Part shown: piece after piece, positions 16,821 through 27,697 of the stretch | Layout of the letters: each line of letters starts with the position of its first letter | Numbering within the stretch: position 1 is the first letter of the stretch | Source of the DNA: Neisseria sicca | Lineage (GTDB): Bacteria > Pseudomonadota > Gammaproteobacteria > Burkholderiales > Neisseriaceae | Assembly: GCF_003044565.1 (NCBI RefSeq) | Contig: NZ_POXG01000001.1 | Location: 372,001 to 436,000, forward strand | Reading direction: 5' to 3' | DNA length: 64,000 bases | Program-made: the position numbers and the translations under genes | The notes under the pieces: model-generated | Seen by the model: the letters and a program-made list of their open reading frames with translations, nothing else | Database searches by the model: none | What the model was told of the DNA's origin: nothing

Positions 16821-17180
16821 ATGTCGCATTCAACAGAAGATTATTTTGACTATCCGAGAGGGAGAGTCATTGTCGTTTATGCTGCATCTACGCTATTTTT
16901 TGCGTTTAGTCTCGGCTACTATGCTTTATTCTTTACCGTACCTGCCCTAATTTGCGGTTTGATCTTAAGCTTGACGTCTACATACAGAGACTTACACGGC
17001 CTTATACGGGCAATCATAACCGGATCGTTATGCGGTTGCCTGTATCTTTTACTGTTTGGTGCAGATTTTGTCACCAGCCTCCTAGCCGGCGTGGTAATAG
17101 GCGGTACTTATTCTTTAATTGTCGGTCTTTTGAGCTTACCCAATCCTCCGGGGGAGGATGATATTCAAGAACCTACCTAA
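16821..17180 (+). CDS. Small multi-pass membrane protein of unknown function
   Basis: 119 aa with about four hydrophobic segments (residues 16-34, 36-53, 62-80, 84-105) and an acidic proline-rich tail. I do not recognise a family. The CREE immediately upstream may provide its promoter. Confidence 0.6.
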   Translation: MSHSTEDYFDYPRGRVIVVYAASTLFFAFSLGYYALFFTVPALICGLILSLTSTYRDLHGLIRAIITGSLCGCLYLLLFGADFVTSLLAGVVIGGTYSLIVGLLSLPNPPGEDDIQEPT

Positions 17181-17271
17181 TTTTTTTACTCCAACATTTC
17201 TCTTTTGGCAGAAATTTTAGAAATTACAGACTAAATATATAAACAACCCGAAATGAAATTAGGAAACCAAT

Positions 17272-17661
17272 ATGTCTGGCAACGCTACGCACACTCTCCC
17301 CGCTTACCTGCCTTACTCGATGGGGCTGCTATGGCTTTGGAGCGGTACGCAACCTCTGTTCTTCATGCCTGAAATGTCATTGGATTTGCTGCATTCGGTC
17401 GGCATTCCTAATCCGTTGCAATGGCCGACATTAATCGTCGCTTCGCTGCTGGACATCGGTTTTGCCTTTTTATGCTTCAGCCGCTTTCGCTCCCGTTCAG
17501 CAATATGGCTGCTGCAATTGATAACCGTCGCAACATACAGCCTGATCATCGCCTTCAGGCTGCCTGAAATGTGGGCGCATCCATTTGCGCCTTTGGTAAA
17601 AAACCTGCCGATTATGGCTATTTTATTTTTCCTGTATCAATCCGTAGGAGATAAGAAATGA
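17272..17661 (+). CDS. DoxX-like membrane protein
   Basis: 129 aa with four hydrophobic segments in DoxX-like order. The conserved early LLWLWSGTQPLFF and a PL..PTL pattern resemble the DoxX-like domain (DoxX_3) that in other bacteria is fused to an SDR domain. Its end overlaps the next gene by 4 bases (ATGA). It is the first gene of a three-gene operon with the DUF2269-like and SDR genes. Confidence 0.72.
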   Translation: MSGNATHTLPAYLPYSMGLLWLWSGTQPLFFMPEMSLDLLHSVGIPNPLQWPTLIVASLLDIGFAFLCFSRFRSRSAIWLLQLITVATYSLIIAFRLPEMWAHPFAPLVKNLPIMAILFFLYQSVGDKK

Positions 17662-18140
17662 ACACCTATTTAATTGTTAAAACCCTGCACATCATCTCGG
17701 CTACCTTAATGGTCGGCACCGGTTTTGGTACAGCGTTTTACCTCTTTTGGGCAAACCGCAGCGGCTCGGTTGCCGCGCAGTCGGTCGTATCGCATTGGGT
17801 CATCAAAGCAGATTGGTGGTTTACGACCCCCGCCGTCATTTTCCAACCCTTGTCCGGTTTATGGATGCTATACGAACGCAGCTATACCGTGTCGACGATG
17901 CTAGAACAAGATTGGATATGGATGACGCTTGGTTTATACGTTCTTTCGGGCATTTGCTGGCTGCCCGTTGTCTGGCTGCAAATCCGCATGGCAAAGATTG
18001 CTGAAAAAGCGCACAAAGAAAACGCAGACAGCATTCCGGAACCCTATTGGCGTTACGCCAGACGCTGGGAATTGCTGGGCTATCCCGCTTTTTGCGCCAC
18101 TATCGTGATTTACTTCCTGATGGTAATGAAACCGATTTAA
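17658..18140 (+). CDS. DUF2269-like integral membrane protein
   Basis: 160 aa. The N-terminal KTLHIISATLMVGTGFGTAFYLFW with its early His is typical of DUF2269. There are four membrane segments and a conserved WWFTTPAVIFQPLSGLWM stretch. Its start overlaps the DoxX-like stop codon. Function is not established; the context suggests a membrane redox or quinone-linked complex with its neighbours (inference). Confidence 0.75.
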   Translation: MNTYLIVKTLHIISATLMVGTGFGTAFYLFWANRSGSVAAQSVVSHWVIKADWWFTTPAVIFQPLSGLWMLYERSYTVSTMLEQDWIWMTLGLYVLSGICWLPVVWLQIRMAKIAEKAHKENADSIPEPYWRYARRWELLGYPAFCATIVIYFLMVMKPI

Positions 18141-18178
18141 AGATTTTCAGACGACCTCAGCAACAACATAGAAAAACC

Positions 18179-19018
18179 ATGAACATCATTATTTTCGGAG
18201 GCAGCGGCTTCATCGGCAGCCGTACCGCCCAAATCTTAAAAGAACAAGGTCACCAAGTTTGCACACCCGACCGCCGCGCCTTCGATTTTCTTCATCCCAA
18301 CGAAACCGCCGCACGCCGTTTATTAGAGGGGCAAGACGTCCTCATCAACTGCATCGGCATCATGAACCGTCATGCTGAAATACTCGAAACCGTACACCAC
18401 CACACGCCCAAACAGCTCGCCACATGGGCAAAAGCAGCAGACATAAAACGCTGGGTGCAACTATCCGCACTGGGTGCCGATCCATCTCAATCCATCAACT
18501 TTGTCGGCAGCAAAGGACGTGGAGATGATGCCGTCGCCCAAAGCGGCATACCGATTGCGATAGCCAGACCATCCGTCGTTTACGGGCGTGGGGGAACCAG
18601 CTGCGAACTGTTCATCAAACTGGCCCGCCTCCCTTTGCTTCCCCTGCCGGAAGGCGGACGCTTTTACTTACAGCCCGTACATCTTGCCGATGTTGCCGAA
18701 GGTTTGGCAAAACTGGCTGTCCAAACCGACACCGATCATAGCATCATCAATATGACCGGCAGTCAAACGCTGACCTTGGCAGAATACCTAACCACCCTCC
18801 GCTTAACCCTGCACCACAAACCGCCACAACGTATCCTGCCCATCCCCCTGCGCCTGATTGACCCTGCGCTGCCGTTGGTAAACATCCTCAGCAACGGCAT
18901 CGTCAGCCGCAACAGTTTTGCCCTACTCGAGCAAGGTTCGTGCGCCGATTATTCTGATTTTGCAGCTTTACTGGGGAGAGAACCATTAGCCGCAGAAAAC
19001 TTTTCCCGTCAAAGTTGA
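18179..19018 (+). CDS. SDR-family NAD(P)-binding epimerase/reductase
   Basis: 279 aa atypical short-chain dehydrogenase. The Rossmann motif FGGSGFIGS is at about residues 5-13. The typical active-site YxxxK is not obvious; SKGRGDD replaces it, as in complex-I-assembly-like (NDUFA9) atypical SDRs. The upstream frame to 18047 overlaps the previous gene and includes an uptake sequence, so ATG 18179 was chosen. It is the third gene of the DoxX/DUF2269/SDR operon and ends before an uptake-sequence hairpin. Confidence 0.82.
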   Translation: MNIIIFGGSGFIGSRTAQILKEQGHQVCTPDRRAFDFLHPNETAARRLLEGQDVLINCIGIMNRHAEILETVHHHTPKQLATWAKAADIKRWVQLSALGADPSQSINFVGSKGRGDDAVAQSGIPIAIARPSVVYGRGGTSCELFIKLARLPLLPLPEGGRFYLQPVHLADVAEGLAKLAVQTDTDHSIINMTGSQTLTLAEYLTTLRLTLHHKPPQRILPIPLRLIDPALPLVNILSNGIVSRNSFALLEQGSCADYSDFAALLGREPLAAENFSRQS

Positions 19019-19034
19019 ATCAGACATACACACG

Positions 19035-19085
19035 AAAAGGTCGTCTGAAACCGCCTCGTCATAAGCCGGTTTCAGACGACCTTTT
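19035..19085. terminator. Uptake-sequence hairpin terminator
   Basis: AAAAGGTCGTCTGAAACCG pairs with CGGTTTCAGACGACCTTTT directly after the SDR gene. Confidence 0.78.
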
Positions 19086-19213
19086 ACCCTAACGCAAGAG
19101 ACCGCTGATACAATAAAGCGCCCGCCTGAAGAATATTTTGCTACAATATGTAATTATATGTTATATAATCAGTATATTATCAATAAAATAATATTTTTAT
19201 CACGACTCATATT

Positions 19214-19942
19214 ATGGCTCAGAAACTTAAAACACATATTAAATACATCCTACTTGCTTCCGTCTTGCTCTCCGGCTGTCAGACAACCTTTGAAGAAGAT
19301 CAAACCCGGCGCAGCAAAATCACCCAATTCGCCCTCAATCACCCCGTAGCGGCGCAAGCCATCGGTATGGAAGACACAGGCTCATTCAATATCAGCAGCA
19401 ATGCCACGCGTTTTGCCTACCGCAGCGGCTTAGACGACACAGCCAACGGAGATGGCAAAGGCACGCAGGTCAATGCCGTGCGCCAAGCCCTGTGGCAAGC
19501 CGCCATTACCTCCCAATTCGACAACGTAATCGCCGAAGAAGCAGGTAATGCCTACCTTGCCGACATCAAAATCCGCGAAGGGAAAATCAACTATTTCAGC
19601 CGTTATCTCGCGGACCAGGCAGTTGACCAACGCAACAACCGTATCGGCCGCAGCATCGGCAGCGGCAGACCCAATACCGACATGAAAACCCTTGCCGAAA
19701 GTGTTTTGCTCTATTACCACAAAATCGGCTTGTGGACCGCATCGGAAACACGCACCGGCGGACGCAAAGTATGGCGCATCACCCAAGAAAAACTCAGCCC
19801 TGCCGCCTACCGCGAAGCCATGAAAAATATCGAGCCGCTGGATGCCCAAGGCTTGCGTGAGGAAGAGCGCAATATGCCCAAACCCGACAAAATCGACTCG
19901 ATTTCCAAAACGGTCAAAGCCATCAGAAAAGTAAAAGACTGA
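19214..19942 (+). CDS. Putative lipoprotein, DUF6973-like
   Basis: 242 aa. The signal segment ends in the lipobox LLSGC (Cys at about residue 21). The NAVRQALWQAAITSQF segment near residue 90 resembles the His/Asp-rich helical core of the DUF6973 family; the rest is mostly polar and helical. Function unknown. An imperfect uptake-like sequence lies right at the lipobox codons. The upstream 130 bases are AT-rich and could hold the promoter. Confidence 0.72.
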   Translation: MAQKLKTHIKYILLASVLLSGCQTTFEEDQTRRSKITQFALNHPVAAQAIGMEDTGSFNISSNATRFAYRSGLDDTANGDGKGTQVNAVRQALWQAAITSQFDNVIAEEAGNAYLADIKIREGKINYFSRYLADQAVDQRNNRIGRSIGSGRPNTDMKTLAESVLLYYHKIGLWTASETRTGGRKVWRITQEKLSPAAYREAMKNIEPLDAQGLREEERNMPKPDKIDSISKTVKAIRKVKD

Positions 19943-20006
19943 TTTGTCGGTACTCTGAGCAAATTTTGAGTAATCTCCCAAAACGGCGTAAACTATCGTA
20001 AACCCA

Positions 20007-20045
20007 TTTTCAGACGACCCCTGCTTGTAAAGAGGTCGTCTGAAA
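20007..20045. terminator. Uptake-sequence inverted pair before hemB
   Basis: TTTTCAGACGACC and GGTCGTCTGAAAA face each other with an 11-base loop. It would end the lipoprotein transcript. Confidence 0.6.
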
Positions 20046-20066
20046 ACATTTCTCCTGCCGATTTAG

Positions 20067-21095
<1,029 letters not shown>

Positions 21096-21106
21096 AACGA
21101 CAACAA

Positions 21107-21142
21107 AATGCCGCCGGTTTTCACAGAATGCCCGGCGGCATT
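21107..21142 (+). terminator. GC-rich hairpin after hemB
   Basis: AATGCCGCCGG pairs with CCGGCGGCATT. The T-run is poor, so termination may be partial. Confidence 0.6.
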
Positions 21143-21250
21143 CACATTCAGGCATTTGCCTGACAAAATTTATTACAACGGAATGAATAATCAGGTAATT
21201 TCTGGTAAAATACTGCAACTCTCAAGCAAACACTTACAGCGTCCGTTTTA

Positions 21251-21407
21251 TATAGTGGATTAAATTTAAATCAGGACAAGGCGACGAAGCCGCAGACAGT
21301 ACAGATAGTACGGAACCGATTCACTTGGTGCTTCAGCACCTTAGAGAATCGTTCTCTTTGAGCTAAGGCGAGGCAACGCCGTACTGGTTTAAAGTTAATC
21401 CACTATA
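21251..21407 (+). repeat. Correia repeat enclosed element, full length (157 bp)
   Basis: Complete CREE with both termini and the central palindromes. It ends only 23 bases before the start codon of the Sel1 gene, so it forms that gene's immediate 5' region and could affect its expression. Confidence 0.94.
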
Positions 21408-21430
21408 AAATTCAAAACATATACAATAAA

Positions 21431-22843
21431 ATGAATACAACAACCGCAGATACACTATTCCGGGAAGCTCACTCATTCATGACCCAAATCCCGCCCGATT
21501 TTGCCGCCGCAGTCCCGCTGTTGCAAAAAGCGGCAAACGAAGGTCATACGGAAGCAGAATTCCATCTTGCAGGCTGCCTGTTGCAAGGGCAAGGCATACC
21601 TGCCAACCGCGAAGCCGGCATACGCCTGATGCAGCAAGCGGCGCGTGACGGTCATCCCTACGCCAGTTATAACCTTCTTCAAATCCAAGAAGCACAAGGC
21701 ATGCCGCTCAATACCCTGCTTCCTTCCTATCGGGAATTGGCAGAAGCGGGCATTATCGAAGCACAGCTTAAACTGATGCGCGCTTATCATGACGCAGGTC
21801 AGCACGAAGAAGCCGTCGATTGGGCCGTACTTGCCGCGCGTCAGCAAAACCCTCAAGCCTTATATTTCTTGGGGCAGCATTGCCAATATACTTCGCCGCC
21901 CGATTATCCCCAATCACACCAGCTTTACCAACTCGCCGCCAAACAAGGATTTACTCCAGCGAATTGGCAGCTTGGGTTGCAATACAAGCTCGGACAAGGC
22001 GTGGCGCCAGATATTGATCAGGCAGCCCAACACCTCTACATCGCGGCAAGTGACAACATTGCGCCTGCACAGGTCGCCCTTGCGGAAATTCTGCTTCCGA
22101 CCCATCCCGACAAAGCCATCCGTTGGCTGGAAACCGCCGCCAGACAAAACAGCAGCGATGCTTACGCCAAGCTCGCAGAAATTCATCTGTTGGGCAAAGA
22201 TGTTCCGAAAGACACGGATAAAGCACGCCGCTACGCCAAAGCAGCCGCCCGCCGCAATCATCCCGAAGCGCTGCGTTTACTCGGCGATATCTACCGCTAC
22301 GGACTGGGTATCCTTCCCGAGCCCTCCAAAGCGCGCCATTACTATCAGCTTGCTGCTGATTTGGGCAATCTTGCTGCACACCAAAAACTACTCGCCGACA
22401 TTGCCCTGAACAATAAGCAAAACTACCCCCAAGCCAAAGAACACGCGTTGCAACGCCAACAGGCAGAGCAATTCTATCAGCTGGCTTTTGCCGCCCATTA
22501 CGGTCTGAACCGCTCGCCCGACCATACTGAAGCGTTAACGCTCTATCAACAGGCCGCAGATTTGGGACACAGCAAAGCGCAAACCAATCTCGGCATGATG
22601 TACTACAACGGTCATGGAACAGAGACCGACTATACCGAAGCCGCCAAATGGTTCGCGCAGGCGGCACAGCAAAAAGACACGATGGCGCAATACAACCTCG
22701 CCTGTCTCTATTTCCACGGGACAGGCGTCCGCCGCAATACTGCTTTGGCATGCCGTTGGCTCGAAACCGCCATTAACGACGGTCACGAACAATCTGAAAT
22801 CCTCAAGCAACTGCTGGCGCATTGGAAACAGCAACTCCCATAA
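21431..22843 (+). CDS. Sel1-like repeat protein
   Basis: 470 aa solenoid with roughly ten Sel1-like repeats along its length; the GVRRNTALACRWLETAI unit close to the C-terminus is a clear example. No signal peptide is visible, so a cytoplasmic location is expected. It is larger than the Sel1 protein at 10733-11551 and not a close copy. Its 5' region is a CREE and another CREE lies 130 bases after it. Confidence 0.83.
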   Translation: MNTTTADTLFREAHSFMTQIPPDFAAAVPLLQKAANEGHTEAEFHLAGCLLQGQGIPANREAGIRLMQQAARDGHPYASYNLLQIQEAQGMPLNTLLPSYRELAEAGIIEAQLKLMRAYHDAGQHEEAVDWAVLAARQQNPQALYFLGQHCQYTSPPDYPQSHQLYQLAAKQGFTPANWQLGLQYKLGQGVAPDIDQAAQHLYIAASDNIAPAQVALAEILLPTHPDKAIRWLETAARQNSSDAYAKLAEIHLLGKDVPKDTDKARRYAKAAARRNHPEALRLLGDIYRYGLGILPEPSKARHYYQLAADLGNLAAHQKLLADIALNNKQNYPQAKEHALQRQQAEQFYQLAFAAHYGLNRSPDHTEALTLYQQAADLGHSKAQTNLGMMYYNGHGTETDYTEAAKWFAQAAQQKDTMAQYNLACLYFHGTGVRRNTALACRWLETAINDGHEQSEILKQLLAHWKQQLP

Positions 22844-22976
22844 TATCCTACGCGCGGCAACATTTTTCCAAAGAAGCTGCCAACGCTTGTGATATCCATC
22901 CAAACCATTGCCTCCGCGTTGCGATTAATGAGGTATCGTTCTACGATAAGTTGTATCACTTGCCCATTTTAAAAAA

Positions 22977-23133
22977 TATAGTGGATTAACTTTAAACCAG
23001 TACGGCGTTGCCTCGCCTTAGCTCAAAGAGAACGATTCTCTAAGGTGCTGAAGCACCAAGTGAATCGGTTCCGTACTATCTGTACTGTCTGCGGCTTCGT
23101 CGCCTTGTCCTGATTTAAATTTAATCCACTATA
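22977..23133 (-). repeat. Correia repeat enclosed element, full length (157 bp)
   Basis: Complete CREE in the orientation opposite to the one at 21251. The pair brackets the Sel1 gene. Confidence 0.94.
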
Positions 23134-23147
23134 TTGGAAAACAATAG

Positions 23148-23194
23148 AAAAGGTCATCTGAAAACCCTGATTGGGGATTTTCAGACGACCTTTG
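23148..23194. terminator. Uptake-sequence hairpin terminator
   Basis: One arm carries a changed base (GGTCATCTGAA), giving a G-T pair in the stem. It ends the minus-strand TonB-dependent receptor gene. Confidence 0.68.
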
Positions 23195-23220
23195 TCTTTG
23201 CCGGTTGGTCTATCCGGATA

Positions 23221-25443
23221 TTAGAAATCCAATTCCGCTTTCAGCCAGTAAGTACGCGGCATGCCGACGACGGCGAAGCTGCGGTCGTATTGCCCGCGCT
23301 GTACCTGCCAGTAGTTTTTGTTGAACAGGTTTTCCACCGAGCTGCTGACGGTCAGGGTATTTTTGCCGAGCTTGGTTTTGTAGCGCGCACCTACGTCAAC
23401 CAAGGTATAGGATGGGAAGGCGTATTGTTTTTGCGTGTCTTGATAAGACTTGCCGAAGTACGAAACGTTGCCGTTCAGCGTCAAGCCTTCGGCAAACGGG
23501 GTGTCCCATTCCACGCCCGCTTTGGCAATCACGCGCGGGTTGGCGACTTGTACGCCGTTAACCAAATTATCGGCGAAATTCGGATAATCTTTTACGGTTG
23601 ATTGCAGATACATCAGACCGAAAGTCGGACGCAGGGTTTTGTTCAACAAGTTGGCATAGGTATTGAACTCAATACCGCGGCTGCGCTCCATGCCTTGCTC
23701 GGAACCGCTATAAGCCAAGCCTGCATTTTTGCGCGCTGCGAAATCAGTACCTGAAGTTGTGTTGCCGCGCCAGTAGCCCGGACGTTTGATTTGGAACGCG
23801 TTTAAAGTGGTTACAAAGTCGCCCCAGTTTTTGCGTACGCCGACTTCAAATTGGCGGCTGACGCGCGGATCTGCCATCGTCACATGACCGTCCTCATCGG
23901 TACGGATGTTGGACGGCTCCAAATCTTCCATATAGTTTCCGTAAACCACCAAATCAGGCTGCGGAACCCATGCCGCCATCAACATCGGGCTGAAACGGTT
24001 CGCATCCGCTTTGCGGCCGTTTAATTTGTTTTTCTGCTCGACGGCTTGGAAACGCCCGCCCAAAGTGAGTCGGTATTTGTTGTCGGCAAAACCAAGCGTG
24101 TCAGATACCGCCAAACTGTTCACTTTGATCACGGTGTCCACTGAAGGCGTTGCACTCCATGCCGTTCCTAAGTTGGAATCCAATTTTGCCAACTGGGTTG
24201 GAATATCAAGGCTCGGATCGATAACGCTGCTTCGTGTTTGACGTGCGCCTTGATAAGTGGTGCGTTTACGGTCGATACGGTCAAATGCGGCACTCCAGTT
24301 GTGACTTACCGGTCCGGTTTCAAATTCGCCGCGAGCAGTCAGATTCATACTGAGCGTTTTGAAACGCTGGTCGGTCAAACGTGCGCGACCTGAATTGTAG
24401 GTCAAACCGCTGCTTGTGACGGTAGGAGAGGCGAAATTACCGTAATAACGTGCATTGTTGTAGCCGATACCGCCTGTAATTTGGGCATTTTCAAATGCAT
24501 CCCATTCGAAAGTCAGCATATTCGTTTGACCGCGCGTATTTTGAGCCTGCCAGCTCGGCGCCAGATTCACTTTGCCTTCAGGTGCGGCAAACAAGCGTCC
24601 GTTGGCGTTTTGAATGTCCTGCATACGCGCGCGGCCGCCGTTGGTTTTGCGTTTGGCGTAGATGGAGTCGAACGCCACGCGCAGTGTTTCGCCGCGGTAG
24701 TCGGCATTTAAGGCAAATTCTTTGTTGTCTTCGCTGTAACCGTGGCGCGGGGTGTCGCCGTGGCGCAGTTTGCCGTTGGCACGCACGCCGAATTCTTTGT
24801 TTTCGCCGAAACGTTGACCCAAGTCGAATGTGCCTTGTGCGCGGTTGTTGCTGAACCAGCCCAGACCGATTTTGCGGTTGCCTTCATCGGCGGCTTTTTT
24901 GGTTTCGATATTGACGGAGCCGGATACCGCGCCTTCGGGGTCCATGCCGTTTACGGCGGTGGACGCGCCTTTAATCAATTGCGCGGAGCCGACATGTACG
25001 CTGGCTGTGCCTTGCGTGCCGTACATACCTGCCAAACCGTTGACGCTGAATTGGCGCGCATCAAGCTGATAACCGCGGAAATACAAGCCGGTCAATGTGT
25101 TGCTTTCGCCGCCGAACTGCCAAACGGAAGCGTCTTTTTTCGCTACGGCATCCACTAAAGTACGCGATTCGGTGTTGTTGAGGGCTTGTTCGTCGTAGTT
25201 GACGACGGTAATCGGCGCGGTAAAGGCGTTGGCTTTGCCCAATACGCCCAAGTTCACGCGGTCGCGCAAGTCGCCGTCGCTGGCGATGGAGTAAGAACGG
25301 GCGGCTTTGACGCGTTTGGCATCGGCGCGGACATTGACTTCCTGCAACTGCTGTTGCACAGGGGTTTCGGGTGTCGCTTCATCGGCGGCATACGAAAATG
25401 CGCTCGCAATCAAAAGCGGCATCAGGGCTAATTTGCTGTTCAT
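23221..25443 (-). CDS. TonB-dependent outer-membrane (siderophore-type) receptor
   Basis: 740 aa from the Met at 25443, with a signal peptide ending SAFSYA|ADE. A TonB-box-like LQEVNVRA is near mature residue 18. The plug domain has FRGYQLDARQFSVNGLAG and SAQLIKGAS; the rest is a beta-barrel ending in the outer-membrane signature LDF with terminal Phe. AGAAGGAATTT is a good ribosome binding site. The overall form matches ferric-siderophore receptors, but the ligand is not determinable. It is divergent from an SbmA-like ABC transporter with a 250-bp shared region, which suggests joint regulation. Confidence 0.88.
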   Translation of the reverse strand: MNSKLALMPLLIASAFSYAADEATPETPVQQQLQEVNVRADAKRVKAARSYSIASDGDLRDRVNLGVLGKANAFTAPITVVNYDEQALNNTESRTLVDAVAKKDASVWQFGGESNTLTGLYFRGYQLDARQFSVNGLAGMYGTQGTASVHVGSAQLIKGASTAVNGMDPEGAVSGSVNIETKKAADEGNRKIGLGWFSNNRAQGTFDLGQRFGENKEFGVRANGKLRHGDTPRHGYSEDNKEFALNADYRGETLRVAFDSIYAKRKTNGGRARMQDIQNANGRLFAAPEGKVNLAPSWQAQNTRGQTNMLTFEWDAFENAQITGGIGYNNARYYGNFASPTVTSSGLTYNSGRARLTDQRFKTLSMNLTARGEFETGPVSHNWSAAFDRIDRKRTTYQGARQTRSSVIDPSLDIPTQLAKLDSNLGTAWSATPSVDTVIKVNSLAVSDTLGFADNKYRLTLGGRFQAVEQKNKLNGRKADANRFSPMLMAAWVPQPDLVVYGNYMEDLEPSNIRTDEDGHVTMADPRVSRQFEVGVRKNWGDFVTTLNAFQIKRPGYWRGNTTSGTDFAARKNAGLAYSGSEQGMERSRGIEFNTYANLLNKTLRPTFGLMYLQSTVKDYPNFADNLVNGVQVANPRVIAKAGVEWDTPFAEGLTLNGNVSYFGKSYQDTQKQYAFPSYTLVDVGARYKTKLGKNTLTVSSSVENLFNKNYWQVQRGQYDRSFAVVGMPRTYWLKAELDF

Positions 25444-25552
25444 AAATTCCTTCTGTCTTTGAGGTGGGTTATTTTTGTTGCAATAAGCGTTAAAAATCAC
25501 AAAGTAATTTTGCTGAGGAATTATATTTGATAACATTCTGCTTTTCTATAAA

Positions 25553-25575
25553 AAGTGATGATAACTATTTGTAAA
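25553..25575. promoter_or_regulatory. Weak Fur-box-like sequence between the divergent receptor and ABC genes
   Basis: TGATAACTATTTGTA matches the 7-1-7 Fur pattern at about 10 of 14 positions. The region is strongly AT-rich and holds both promoters. This is a suggestion only. Confidence 0.25.
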
Positions 25576-25693
25576 AACAAAAATACAACATCAATCAAAA
25601 CTTTATCCATAGTAATTGTAAATTATTTTATTAAGCGGAGAATCAGGGTTTCAGACGACCCCTACCCGCTGCCTGCCTCAAGAGACAACGCAT

Positions 25694-27463
25694 ATGCAAA
25701 AATGGCAAACCGAGCTTTATTCCACGCCGTCTTGGCTGTTACAGACCTTGTTGATGGTCGCCGCCGCCTCGGCGGTGATTCTGTTTTTGGCACGCGAAAC
25801 GCGCTTCGGGCGTGAGTTTGCCTATATCCTGCGGCTGTGCCTGACGCCAAAAAGCGCGGTCAAAGTATTGCTGCTGATTACGGCGATGATTGCGCTGCTG
25901 CTGACCGAAGTGCGGCTGAATGTATTGAGTACCTTTATGTCCAAAGGGCTTTACGACTCGATGCAGGATTTGAACGCCTCCGCGTTTTGGATGTTTGCAG
26001 CGATGAACGCGGGCGTGGTGTTGGTGCGGGCGTTTAACAACGTCGTCAACGACTTTCTCGACCAAGGCTTGGCGATTAAATGGTCGGAGCGGCTTAATGA
26101 AGTGCTGACGACGCGCTGGCTTGCCGACAAAAACTACTACCGCCTGCAAATGCGCCGCCATGCGCCGGACAACATCGACCAGCGTATCCAACAAGACGCG
26201 CAGGATTTCATCGCCTCAACCATAGAATTTGTGCGCGGCATGGTCAATTCGGTCGTTACCTCGCTGGAATTTGCCGTTGTTTTGTGGGGCTTGGCGGGCA
26301 TCCTGACCGTGTTCGGTTTCGACATTCCGCACGGCATCGTTTGGTTTGTCTATATGTTTGTGATTTTGGCGACCTTTATCGCCATGTGGATAGGCAACCC
26401 GTTGATTCGTTACAACTATGAAAACGAAAAACTCAACGGCGACTACCGTTATTCCCTCATCCGCGTGCGCGACCACGCCGAAAGCGTGGCGTTTTACAGC
26501 GGCGAACAACACGAACACGACCAGCTTGCCAACCGCTTCAAAGCCATCATCCGCAACCGCTGGCGTATCGCCCGCCAAAGCGTCTGCTTAAGCGGCTTTA
26601 ACGATATGTTTACCAACGGAATCAAGCTCTTCCCCATTATTTTGCAAGCCCCGCGCCTGTTTGCCGGACAAATCAAAATCGGCGACATCCAGCAGACCGT
26701 CCAAGCCTTCTCCCGACTGCAAAACGCCCTCTCCTTCTTTCGGATGTTCTACAACAAATTCACCGCCTACCGCGCCCGACTGGAGCGTCTGTACGGATTC
26801 TTGCTGAGTACGGAAGAACAACATAGCGCGCAGCAGCCTGACATTACCGAAGTTTCAGACGACCTCTCGCTGGAAAACGTCGCCCTGTTCCGCCACAACG
26901 GCGAAATCCTGTTGAGCGGCATCAACGTCAACCTCAAAAGCGGCGATTCCCTGCTGATACGTGGTCCGAGCGGTTGCGGCAAAACCTCGCTGCTGCGCGC
27001 GCTGGCAGGGCTTTGGCCGTTCGGCAGCAGCGGCAAAGTCAGCCGTCCGCCGCATCAAGACATCCTCTTCCTGCCGCAACGCCCGTACACAGCGCAAGGC
27101 AGCCTGCGCGACGCGATTTGTTACCCCGACATCGACAAACAGCATCCTGAGCTAGCCGAAGCCATGAATACCTGCCGCTTAGGTTATCTGATTGATAAAT
27201 TAGACAAAACCGACGACTGGCAACACAAGCTCTCCCCCGGCGAACTGCAACGCGTTGCCTTTGTCCGCGCCCTGCTCTCGCAGCCCAAAGTCATCCTACT
27301 CGACGAAGCCACCGCCGCCTTGGACGAACCGACTGAAGCCCTGCTCTACCGCGCCCTGAAACAAAAACTGCCGCAGAGCATCATCATCAGCATCGGCCAC
27401 CGCAGCACGCTCAACGAGTTTCACGATTTCCGCCTCGATGTCGGCAACGCAGCTTGCGATTGA
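25694..27463 (+). CDS. ABC transporter permease/ATPase, SbmA/BacA-like (YddA type)
   Basis: 589 aa. The N-terminal half is an SbmA/BacA-type membrane domain of about five to six segments, including [22 protein letters not shown] and a long cytoplasmic helix pair. The C-terminal ATPase has Walker [10 protein letters not shown] (about residue 426), [11 protein letters not shown] as signature, and Walker [14 protein letters not shown]. Homologues export or import peptides or small hydrophobic compounds. It starts at ATG 25694 after an uptake sequence. Divergence from a TonB-dependent receptor suggests a shared substrate, perhaps a siderophore (inference). A CREE begins 4 bases after its stop codon. 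Confidence 0.88.
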   Translation: MQKWQTELYSTPSWLLQTLLMVAAASAVILFLARETRFGREFAYILRLCLTPKSAVKVLLLITAMIALLLTEVRLNVLSTFMSKGLYDSMQDLNASAFWMFAAMNAGVVLVRAFNNVVNDFLDQGLAIKWSERLNEVLTTRWLADKNYYRLQMRRHAPDNIDQRIQQDAQDFIASTIEFVRGMVNSVVTSLEFAVVLWGLAGILTVFGFDIPHGIVWFVYMFVILATFIAMWIGNPLIRYNYENEKLNGDYRYSLIRVRDHAESVAFYSGEQHEHDQLANRFKAIIRNRWRIARQSVCLSGFNDMFTNGIKLFPIILQAPRLFAGQIKIGDIQQTVQAFSRLQNALSFFRMFYNKFTAYRARLERLYGFLLSTEEQHSAQQPDITEVSDDLSLENVALFRHNGEILLSGINVNLKSGDSLLIRGPSGCGKTSLLRALAGLWPFGSSGKVSRPPHQDILFLPQRPYTAQGSLRDAICYPDIDKQHPELAEAMNTCRLGYLIDKLDKTDDWQHKLSPGELQRVAFVRALLSQPKVILLDEATAALDEPTEALLYRALKQKLPQSIIISIGHRSTLNEFHDFRLDVGNAACD

Positions 27464-27466
27464 ATG

Positions 27467-27573
27467 TATAGTGGATTAACTTTAGACCAGTACGGCGTTG
27501 CCTCGCCTTGCCGTACTATCTGTACTGTCTGCGGCTTCGTCACCTTGTCCTGATTTAAATTTAATCCACTATA
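27467..27573 (-). repeat. Correia repeat enclosed element, short form (107 bp)
   Basis: CREE with both termini but without the central palindromic 50 bases, in minus orientation. It lies directly behind the ABC gene's stop codon. Confidence 0.93.
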
Positions 27574-27580
27574 AAGCGAC

Positions 27581-27658
27581 GAGGTCGTCTGAAAACCCGT
27601 AAGGGTTTCGCCAAAACGAGCGCAGCGAGTTTCGCTAAAACTTTTTCAGACGACCTTT
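27581..27658. terminator. Uptake-sequence hairpin with long loop
   Basis: GAGGTCGTCTGAAAA and TTTTCAGACGACCTT enclose a second small stem. It lies between the ABC gene and the DUF2130 gene. Confidence 0.6.
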
Positions 27659-27697
27659 CTGCTAAAATGACACGCTTCAAATACGAGGGAACCCGCC

